From contig PS015221.1 of NCBI GenBank assembly GCA_048213135.1, positions 22,782 through 66,016 of the forward strand: a DNA stretch of 43,235 nt. Direction: 5' to 3'. This DNA is from Reclinomonas americana ATCC 50394 (taxonomy: Eukaryota; Jakobida; Jakobea; Jakobida). The notes under the pieces are model-generated. The model searched no databases. It was not told the origin of the DNA and saw nothing but the letters and a program-made list of their open reading frames with translations. Of the stretch, positions 32,320-40,979 are shown piece by piece; within the stretch, counting starts at the first letter, position 1, and every line of letters starts with the position of its first letter. A program made the position numbers and the translations under genes.

Positions 32320-32536
32320 GTACGCGAGTGTTGGCGAGCAGAAAAGAGACCTGTCGTCGCAGTTGTCGTCGATACAAGATTGCCAGTCCGACGGTGAGTG
32401 CGCCCGTCGACAGCCATCGCACAGCGCGCTGGTGGTTGTCTGCGAGAGCGACAAAGAATCACTCAAAGAAGGTACCGACACACGTGCTTGCTGGCGTGAC
32501 GCAACCGAGCCACACTGTCAACGCGTCCACGACCAT
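31556..32536 (-). CDS. Membrane-anchored SNase-fold protein, C3orf33-like
   Basis: Seen: start at 32536 (MVVDALTVWLGCVTP), an intron, then QRAVRWLSTGALTVGLAILY, a membrane anchor followed by RRQLRRQ; then FVQLKSAADFAAADYAQRL, EFVCRVVHTPP, EEAMVVRLAGVSSVEEMPPA, VQLAVHRLSARRSETWLQV, PVIGRLLYRK, VQVFGRGDVALDLLRMGVA and AYTAAENRARKKLTGFWGD, ending in six Gln and a TAA at 31556. Known: the order anchor, beta segment, RLAGV, then NEELLRxGLG..., then AE..A...G.GLW is that of vertebrate C3orf33 and of staphylococcal-nuclease-fold domains generally. In the nuclease loop R-L-x-x-V-D-x-x-E the calcium Asp is Ser here (RLAGVSSVE), so catalysis is doubtful. The exon before QRAVRW is predicted by splice fit only. 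One intron carries a 39-base CA/TG repeat. Confidence 0.65.
32280..32318. repeat. (CA)n microsatellite in SNase-fold gene intron
   Basis: Perfect CA dinucleotide repeat on plus (TG on the transcript), between the exons ending RRQ and starting FVQLK. Confidence 0.95.
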
Positions 32537-32579
32537 TCGAGCAGAGAGGACAGAGACGAACAACAGGACCGTACGGAGA
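32537..32579. promoter_or_regulatory. 43-base divergent intergenic region
   Basis: Lies between the proposed start codons of the SNase-fold gene (minus) and mitochondrial SerRS (plus). If both starts are right, the promoters must overlap the genes. Purine-rich; no TATA box. Confidence 0.45.
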
Positions 32580-34427
32580 ATGCAGCGGCTTGTGGCGAGT
32601 GCGCTGTGTCGCCCTCTGTCGCTCACACGTCGCGTCTTCTCCTCTGCTGCTGGTCAGTGCTTGCGTGTGTGTGTGATATGACACGCTGCAGCTGACTGAT
32701 TGCTGCTGTCAGTGGAGAGCGATGCATCGTGGGAGATTCGGCCGCAGCTCGATCTCAAGAGTCTGTGTGAACGCGCCGAGCAGATGCAGCAGAATGCTCG
32801 CAATCGAGCAGTGCAGGTCGATGTCGCAGCTGTGGTTGGTGGGTGCTGCAATGCATGTGCATCCTCCGCGCATGCAGGCGACTGACTGATGAATGATCGC
32901 GCCCAGGCATGTACGATGAGTGGCGCACGCTGCAGAAGAAGCTGGATGCGTGGCGACATGAACGCAAGCTGGTGCGTACCACTGATGACTTTGTGGTTTC
33001 CCGTGGCGTGCGACTGAGCATGTGTCGCCCAGAATGCAAATGCTGTGCATGCATGCAAGGAGGCGAGTGAACGGCAGGCATTGGTGGCCGCCGGAAAGCA
33101 GCTGAAGCAGTCGACTAGCGAGGCTGAGGCTGCTGCGGAGCTGGTACGTGTGCAGTCGCTGTCGCAGCCGGGGAGGGCTTCGCTGAGTTTTGTTGCAGCT
33201 GTACGGGCGAATGATGGAGGCTGCGCTGAGAGTGCCGAATGACACGCACCCCGACAGTCCGATTGGTAGTGAGGACCAGGCGCGACAGGTGAAGCTGCAT
33301 GGAGGTGAGCTTCGAAGGGAAAGAGGGGCATCGATGCTGCTGCAGACTCACATGTGGGTACGCAGTGCCACCTGTGTTCGCGCAAGGACCACCGCTGGAT
33401 CACGTAAAGATAGGCACCGCGTGTGACCTGTTCGACTTTACGCAGGCCAGTCAATGCACTGGCTCGCGATTCTATTACTTGAAGAACGAAGCCGCGATGC
33501 TTGAATTCGCATTGGTGCAGTACGCGCTCGCCAAGTTGCGTCAATGAGCGCGCTCATGATGATGTGCTGCGCGCTGCTGCTCATCCGCGTGTCGGCAGAC
33601 TGATACCACGAGGCTTCACTCCAATCATCACGCCGGACTTGGCGCGCCACCAGGTGGTGTCCGCCTGTGGTTTCCAACCACGTGGTGCCGCCTCGCAAGT
33701 GTACTCGATCCGCGACAGCGATTTGTGTCTGGTCGGCACGTCGGAGATCACACTGGCCGGTCTCCTGGCCGGTCGTCTGCTGGACGCCTCGGAGCTGCCG
33801 CTGCGCTTTGTCGGCGTATCGCACTGCTTCCGACAAGAGACTGGCACTGGTGGCGCTCAAGTGCGCGGCCTCTACCGTGTGCACCAGTTCACCAAAGTCG
33901 AAATGTTCGCCGTCTGTGCGCCCGCTCAGAGCGACGCGCTCCTCGAGGAGATCCGGTCGACGCAGGAGTCGATTTTTGCCGATCTCGGACTGCATTTCCG
34001 CACGCTGGACATGCCAACGGAAGAACTCGGTGCGTCGGCGTACCGCAAATACGACGTGGAAGCGTGGATGCCGGGGCGCGGCGGCTTTGGCGAGGTCAGC
34101 AGCAGCTCAAACTGCACCGATTTCCAGGCTCGGCGCCTGGCCATTCGTATTCGCGATGGCAAGAACAATACGTATGCCCACACACTGAACGGAACGGCTG
34201 TGGCTGTGCCACGCACCATTGTGGCACTGCTGGAGACACATCAGGATCCCGACGGTTCCGGATGTGTCAAGGTGTGGTGGGCGCGCGCAGGCCCGAAAGT
34301 CGATTGTTGCTCACTGGCCGGTGCACCACAGATTCCGGACTCGCTGCTGCCCTTCATGGCCGTGAAGCCGGCGGATGGCGTGATCCGGCCGCGGGTGTCG
34401 TCAGCTGAGGTTGCCAACAAAAAGTAG
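32580..34427 (+). CDS. SARS2: Seryl-tRNA synthetase, mitochondrial
   Basis: Charges tRNA-Ser with serine. The first exon (32580) encodes a typical presequence, MQRLVASALCRPLSLTRRVF. Then comes the N-terminal tRNA-binding coiled coil: WEIRPQLDLKSLCERAEQM, VDVAAVV, MYDEWRTLQKKLDAWRHERK, ACKEASERQALVAAGKQLKQ, RMMEAALRVPNDTHPDSPIG. Catalytic core of class II: ACDLFDFTQAS, GSRFYYLKNEAAMLEFALVQ, IPRGFTPIITPDLAR, VGTSEITLAGLLAG, motif 2 in SHCFRQETGTGG and GLYRVHQFTKVEMF, the serine/ATP pocket YRKYDVEAWMPGRGGFGEVS, SNCTDFQARRLAIR, and motif 3 in NGTAVAVPRTIVALLET. TAG stop at 34427. Between FALVQYALAKL (33537) and IPRGFTPI (33603) the frame shifts. A GC-AG intron joins the halves correctly, since no GT donor gives the right phase. 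Bacterial/mitochondrial in style. PolX follows 141 bases downstream on the same strand. Confidence 0.95.
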
Positions 34428-34493
34428 GTTGTCGAGACAGCTTGCATAGAGTGAATATTATTGTGCACAACATTCGTCAGCGTTCCATCGCAG

Positions 34494-34564
34494 CGAGAGA
34501 GGGAAGAGATAGAGAGAGAAGAGAGAGAGAGAGAGAGAGAAGAGAGAGAAGAGAGAGAGAGAGG
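34494..34564. repeat. (GA)n purine tract just before the PolX start codon
   Basis: About 70 bases of almost pure GA repeat with a few extra A, ending five bases before the polymerase ATG. It forms the 5' UTR or core promoter of that gene. Confidence 0.9.
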
Positions 34565-34568
34565 AACA

Positions 34569-35392
34569 ATGAGTGGAGGAATGTCATCGCTTCCAGAGAC
34601 AAGTGAGGAATGTCGAGAATCTTTGAGTTCTTCCTCTCTCGGTCGGCGACGCGCATTCCATGTGGCACCCAGTGCCTTTGCGCCCGTGTCCAAGCGTCGT
34701 CGCCTGCGACACGATGAAGGTGCGTTTCCCTCTAGTTGGTGGTGGTCTGTCTCGTTGATTCTGGAACTGACATGCACGCTTCTCAATCAAGGTGTCGCAA
34801 CACATGGTCAGCCTCTGCTTCCGGTACAGCGTGAGTTGTACGATGCCGACGAGCTCAGTGTCACCTTTCGACTCGAGGCCGTGCAACTCTGCACATCACC
34901 GCCCTTCCGTAGGTGAGCAATCGGCACCAATCGAGAGGCATCTGCAGAGTGACTGATGTGTCGTCGACTGCCAGGTTCTTGGAGCGGCTGGTCGTGGCAC
35001 GCAACAAAGCCTCCACCGTCCCTTCTAGCCGCCAAGTGGTCGATCTGACGCATATCGACGACGACGACGACGACGACGATCAGCGACGTGGGAAGAAACT
35101 GGAGGTGCCCGAGGTCGCCGCGATGGTACTGGATCGACCAGAGGTCATGTTTGCGGGCGCTCGTGTGGCCATCATTCTCGGTGAGAAGATGCGAGCGATC
35201 AAGGCGGGCATGGTGCGCGACGCGATCGTCAAACGCGGCGGATCGGTGGTCGATAAAGACGACACTGTGGACAGTGAGACCACCGATGTGATTAGCGGCG
35301 TTGAGGATCCTGCCCGGCTGCTCCGGCGGTTTGGGTGGGTCGACGTACCGGTGAGGCTGTTAATGCGCGTGCATACGTGTTTCGTGTCTTTG

Positions 35393-35427
<35 letters not shown>

Positions 35428-38036
35428 CACTGTTGGAGGAGCAGCCAGGGATCAACATTAGGCCTGCCGACTGGGTGGCCGACAGCATTCGCCGTGGTAG
35501 CGCTGCACCCGACACGCTGAATGCGGTGGTGGAGGCCGGCGCCCGACAGGCTGCGTACGCTGCTTCGTCGGACGCTCGAACCAGCGTGGGGCGTGACATG
35601 ACACTGTCGCACACTCCCCACGCGGGCGCCGTGACTCTGGCGGAGCGGCGACGTCGAGCGGTGCGTGCGCTCTCACCACATGTCGATCGTTTCTCCCCGT
35701 GCACGTTGTGACTGTTACATCCTCGCAGAAGAACCATCAGCGTCGCCGGCGGCTCAGCAGAGACTCGCAAGGAGTCTTCGAGGAGACTGCGTACGAGAGC
35801 CCTGACGAAGAGTCGATCAGGCAGGCCCGGTCGAGGACGAGCAGGGCCGTACTACCGACGCTGGACGAGTGGTTGGCATCGTGCACGTCGCCGGAAACTT
35901 CAACATCGACAACGACGACTACAACCACCAGCGCGACCTCGGATCCGCCACTTCCAGCTGCGGGTGACAGTGGCAGCATGCTGCGCGACCCCATCCAAAC
36001 GCTGCTGAGTTTGCGTAGCCGACTGGGCGAAGCCGATGTGCTGTCGGAGGAGGATCGGCGCGAGTTGGAGCGTGAGGCACGTCCCACGATTCTTCTTCTT
36101 CTTATCCCGACTCGCTGCGTGATGTGTTCTTCTCTCGACTCATGTGAGGTGTTCTTGGCAGTTCTCTGGTGTGCGCTCCTCACTCGCATCCGAGTTGCGC
36201 GCCGGCCCGCGGTCGGAGAGAATGCTCGAGTCATTCGAGAATCAGCGGCGTGCAACCGATCCGGTGGTACGCAGCGTTGGATGAGAGTGCATCCGTTCAT
36301 CTCGAACTCTCTCCCTCACCTTGCACCGCACAGTGTGCTTCCAATCGACCACTCATCCAAGAGCTGCTCGACTACGCCGATGCCAATGCAATGGTTTCAT
36401 GATGGCTGTACACGTCCGAGTGCTTGAGTTGGCCTGTTCATGTGTGCCCCTCGATTGCAGGCTGGTGACGAGTGGCGCGTGCTGTCGTACCGACGCGCTG
36501 CGGCAACCATTGCGTCGCTGCCACATGAGGTATGCACGAACTAGCTCAGAGAGTGGCGAGACCACAAGCTGACTGCGCCTCGCAGGTGACACGGGCGTCA
36601 CAGTTAAAGGGCATTCCGGGATTCGGACCGCGCACGCTGGACCGCATTGACCAGTTTCTCAAGGTGTGCACAGGAGATGGCTGTCGTGTGTGTGTGTTCA
36701 ATCACCTACGATGCTGCTGCTCTTCGTGGACAGATCGGACACATTCCGCGCAAGGAGGCTCTTGTGTCGCAAGAACACAATCAAGTGGTCGATCTCTTTC
36801 GCGGCATCTGGGGCGTCGGCTTCGAGACGGCTCGTGCCTGGTACCAGGCCGGATACCGGACACTGGACGACGTGCGGGAGCGTGCCAGCCTCACACCAGC
36901 ACAGCTCGTCTCTCTGCGCTACTGTGAGGATGCCAAGCAGCGGATTCCGCGTGATGAGGTGCGCCAGATTGAACAAATTGTACGCGAGGAGGCGCAGAAG
37001 CTGTATCCGGAGCTTGTCGTGTGCGCCTGCGGCTCCTACCGCCGTGGCTCGGTGCGTGCTTACTCACTCTCTGGAGTGCACGAAGCTGCCTCGCTGACGC
37101 TCCCTCGCGCAGTCGTCGTCGAGTGACATTGATATGATTGTGTCGTTCGATCCGGCGGCACGCGACCCCACACCAGTCTATCCGCCAACACTCGGCATTC
37201 TGCGGCGTCTCGTCGACGCACTGCACGCACGAGGCCTCTTGACGGATGACTTGAGCATGAGCCACGGACGTGAAGAGGTTGTGATGCAGCTCTGACAACG
37301 CGCCTCCGGTTTTCCCCTTTTGCTTACGTGTTCGAGGCAGGGTGAAAGTGAGACTTATCTCGGATGGTGCAAACTGCCGGAGGGTGGCGAGTGGCACCGT
37401 CGGATCGATATCAAAGGTGAGCTGTTGTTATGTGTAGATTGAAGACACTGATGGATATCTCACCACCGGCCCAGTGTATCCGCCCGACCGCCTCCCCTTT
37501 GCCTTGTTGTACTTTACGGGGTCAGGCATGTTCAACCGGCTGATGCGACTGTGTGCGTATGCTTGTTGTATATGCATGTCGTCCATTGGCAGCAACTCAC
37601 TGTCCTCCCTGCAGACTGTCACGTGAATGTGCGTTCTCGAGTTGTCCTCTTGACTCGATTTTTGATTAATCTCACCTTTGATTCGGGAGACAGGGCTGGC
37701 ACTTGAACGACAAGTGCGTGTGTGTGCTCTTTACCCCCTGCTTCATCCCTGTTCTGTCTCATCATTCGTACTCTCAGGGGTCTTGTTCGAGTGCGTGATG
37801 ATGCTATGTGCTGCCACCACTGAAATCGAATCAAGATAACACACATTTGCTGCGCAGCGCTACAAGGACTCGAATGGCGACAAGGTGTTTGACGGCCCCA
37901 AGGTGCCATGCCGCACCGAGGAAGAGATCTTTCAGTTACGCGCAATCACGCATGCTGCTGGCAGGCACGTGCAGCTGACTGTTATTGCAGTGCCCTTGGC
38001 TTCGAGTACCGACCACCAGAACAGCGAACATTGTGA
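34569..38036 (+). CDS. Family X DNA polymerase with BRCT domain (Pol lambda/mu-like)
   Basis: Known: Pol lambda, Pol mu and TdT fill gaps in base excision repair and end joining. Seen: start MSGGMSSLPETSEE with a basic signal KRRRLRHDE; an acidic linker THIDDDDDDDDQRR; a BRCT domain (VMFAGARVAIILGEK, AGMVRDAIVKRGGSVVDKDD, RRFGWVDVP, INIRPADWVADSIRRG); a Ser/Thr linker; the 8-kDa domain (NRPLIQELLDYADANAM, GDEWRVLSYRRAAATIASLP, helix-hairpin-helix KGIPGFGPRTLDRIDQFLK); fingers FRGIWGVGFETARAWYQAGY and RIPRDEVRQIEQIVREEA; palm CGSYRRGS, SSDIDMIVSFD (two metal Asp) and GGEWHRRIDIK (third Asp); YFTGSGMFNRLMRL (nucleotide site); thumb GWHLNDK, GDKVFDGPKVPCRTEEEIF and ALGFEYRPPEQRTL, TGA at 38036. 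Odd: the dRP-lyase lysine position (AEK in Pol beta and lambda) is Arg here (LDR). Introns are many; one holds a TG repeat (35395-35425). Confidence 0.95.
35395..35425. repeat. (TG)n microsatellite in PolX intron
   Basis: TG repeat in the intron inside the BRCT coding region, on the sense strand. Confidence 0.95.
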
Positions 38037-38045
38037 GTCGACTGA

Positions 38046-38051
38046 TTTATT
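38046..38051 (-). terminator. Polyadenylation signal AATAAA overlapping a stop codon
   Basis: The transporter gene ends TCC TAA TAA ATC on the minus strand, so AATAAA starts at the second base of the stop codon. Cleavage 10-30 bases on would lie inside the PolX coding end. Confidence 0.65.
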
Positions 38052-40191
38052 AGGAGCTTGTCGGTGCCCAGGCGCCCGGATAGTACCTGAGCAAGAGAGG
38101 TGAGACGGGCCAGTCACGACCAGCAGGGAAAGTGAATGAATGACACGTACTTGGCCAGTACGAATCCGCCCGCCGCGCCTGTGCGATCGCACATTATTGT
38201 AAGTGATCTGGCAGTGATCAAGATCAGTGGTGGAGGAAAAGGTAAACGTACCGACAATTAGGCCTGCGTTTAGGGCAAACGACTGCATATAGGATGAGAA
38301 ATCAGCGAGGCCAGGCGCGCGAGACAGGCAACGAAAGCGCACCATAAAAGTACCCGCCAGTTCCTGGAGTTCTCTGCGCTGCGTTGGCGAAATATTGCGC
38401 TCCTTCAGCACGTCATCATTGACCGCACCTGCGCCGAACAGTGAGAAAGGGAAGTGGTGCTGTGAGGAGAGTAGGGCGAGATCGCAACTGCTGCCATAAA
38501 TCATCGACAGCGCTGCGCGTACGAGGAGTGAGTGCGGATAATCAAGAAGTTTGCAAGGCGCAGCACGTTGTGCGCAACTGCCAAAGAGGCCATTCGTGAA
38601 ACCGAGGGCCACAATAATGACGTAGATGCCTGTCACGGGTAATGCAAGCCACCATGAGCACCACCAACAACAACAACAACAACAGAGAGGAAAAAAGGAA
38701 AGCACAACGCACCAGCTAGCGAATCGATCCAGTACGGTTTCACCATCATCAGCGTCGGTACAATGAGCACCACACGAGCGACCGACGAGAACATGATCCA
38801 CGAGCGAGGAACCAGCAGCACCCACTTATTGATAAGGCGCCCGAGAAAATCGGCAGCATTGAACACGCACTGCACGGCGTGGAGCGTCAGTCAATACAAT
38901 CAGCGAGCGAGTAAATGCGCTGACAGACAGCACACGCAACAATGGTGACCACCGGAAAGATACTTGGTGGGAAATGCCAGCCATTCGGTAGTGGGATTTC
39001 TGACAAGAAGCCGGGGAACACGAGCAACGACACAGCATAGACGGCGAACACCGAGATCGCTTCGGGAAGACAAAACTTGGCCGCGCGCCACACTCGACGC
39101 ATACCAGGCAGTTTCTGCACCAGCAATGAGAAACCAACGCGGCTGCGTGTAGAAAGTCAAACGTTGCGCAACAGGCGGTGCTGCTGCCTCGGCACCCAGC
39201 AGCTTCTTGGTCTCTGTGTTCTGATCACTCCGCAGTGCCGATTCAGCGTCGCCATTTGCCTCCTCTCGATTCACCGAGGCGGCGACCACGCGCTGTTGTC
39301 GCCGATGCTTCCTCACAACCTGTAATTGAGGAGGTTGGCAACCTAGTCGGTGAATGCACGGCGAATCAGCAGGAGTGGCGAACGCAACGAAATAGTGGAA
39401 AAAGTCGGAGCGGCGGATGAAAGCGTAGCCGACGACACACAGCAGCAGCACGCCGGCCGACATGGAGAAGAAGATGACGGCACCCGTGTCCACGTCTGCA
39501 CGAAACTCACGAGCGTGAGGCGCAAACGCGTGCACACAACCCACCACCGACCGACACCAGCGCCATGTACCTTTCATCGGCAACAGACACACAATGAGAA
39601 GGCGCAGAACCGAGATCACCACCGACGAGCAGCCGATGCCGAGCAGAGTCGACTGCACATACGCCTCCGGGAACAGCGTGGCCAGTGCAATCACACTGCT
39701 GTCCAGTACCGACGCGGTGAGACCTGTGCGAAACCATGCATGTGAGCACGCTCCGCTCAACGACACAGCTCGTCGAAGAATATCCGCGCACCTGCGAGGC
39801 CGACCAGCGCCACAAACATGCCATACGCCACATCCGGCGACGAGATCAGGTGGCCCACCGCCGGTGCCAGTCCCACAATCACCCCATCGATCACCAGCGA
39901 CACGAGAATACGCACCGAGAATGGCACCTTGCGCAGCCACAGAAACACAGGCAAGAACGCTGCATAGAGGTCAGCACACAGAGCAAGGAGGGAAGCATGC
40001 CTACACGCACTCACCAACAAAGGATGTCAAGTTGTAGACCATGGACACGGTGGCATTGATGCCGAGGGCATGCGTCGGGTACTGTGAGGAGAAATAGTCT
40101 GCATGCAGGGAGTAGGGAGTTAGTGACAGTCACAGTGACACACGCATAGAGCCAGCTTACCGACAGCAGACACAAAGCTGCACACGGAAGA

Positions 40192-40285
<94 letters not shown>

Positions 40286-40455
40286 GCGGCGACGACCGAC
40301 GTAGTGTGGTAGGAGTACTACTACTACCGTACCGTACGTAGTAGTGTGTGTTGTGTGTGTGTGTGTGGTAGTGGTAGTGGTNNNNNNNNNNNNNNNNNNN
40401 NGTACGTACGTACGTACGTAGTACGTAGTAGTAGTAGTAGTAGTAGTCGTAGTAG

Positions 40456-40554
<99 letters not shown>

Positions 40555-40746
40555 GCGCCACCAAGATTCGTGAGGGATCATCACACCTGTAGAATGCTGT
40601 GTGTGTTCGTGTGTGAGTGAGTGACTGTGAGTGTGGAGAAGGGGGAGAAGGCGGGTGAGCGCGCAACGAAGCAAGTAGCCGGCGCCAAGCAGCAAGAAGA
40701 GGCACCACACGGCAGAGAACTGTGTGTGCACACATTGAGCATTCAT
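38050..40746 (-). CDS. Equilibrative nucleoside transporter (ENT, SLC29 family)
   Basis: Facilitated transport of nucleosides or bases across a membrane; 11 helices expected. Seen in transcript order: FSAVWCLFLLLGAGYLLR (TM1), FVSAVDYFSSQYPTHALGIN, MVYNLTSFV, VPFSVRILVSLVIDGVIVGL, YGMFVALVGLAG, LDSSVIALATLFPEAYVQST, LLGIGCSSVVISVLRLLIVC, GAVIFFSMSAGVLLLCVVGY with RRSDFFHYF, a hydrophilic loop, VWRAAKFCLPEAISVFAVYA, FPGFLSEI, FNAADFLGRLINKW, ARVVLIVPTLMMV, VTGIYVIIVALGFTNGLFGS, AGTFM, SFALNAGLIVG and YYPGAWAPTSS with TAA at 38050. Blocks AxDYF..YP, the FPG..SEI segment, FN..D..GR and GFTNG are ENT hallmarks. The start is uncertain: Met 40746 precedes TM1, but the splice from TM1 to FVSAV is not resolved and lies across 350 bases of microsatellite. 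Stop codons of this gene and PolX are 13 bases apart. Confidence 0.88.
40196..40551. repeat. Compound microsatellite block (TG, GA, GTAC, GTA) inside an ENT intron
   Basis: TG repeat 40196-40251, GA repeat 40252-40282, mixed GTA/GTG units 40310-40381, 20 N, GTAC then GTA units 40402-40458, a second TG repeat 40459-40510 and a second GA repeat 40512-40551. The TG-then-GA order occurs twice, so the block may be duplicated. The 20 N look like a placeholder for unresolved repeat. Confidence 0.95.
40382..40401. other. Assembly gap (20 N)
   Basis: Short N run in the microsatellite block; its true length is unknown. Confidence 0.99.
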
Positions 40747-40979
40747 GCACGACTGCTGCACCTGCGTGTGTGTGTCACAACGCAACGCGATCGCGTGGAA
40801 TAACATCGCGCTCTGTGTCAATCGCCGTTGTGTCGTCACCCGGCTCGGCGATGATGAGAGAGCCGTACCGAGAGAGCATTCTGTCTCTCTATGTCTCTCA
40901 GCGTTCGGAAACGATGGGGGGTCAATGTCGAACACACTCCCGATCACCGAACCGGCATGCATGCACAAAAAACCTATGT

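Noticed and set aside
40196-40551. Tandem units that could suggest a CRISPR array or satellite
   Set aside because: Units are di-, tri- and tetranucleotides without spacers, inside a eukaryotic intron: ordinary microsatellites.
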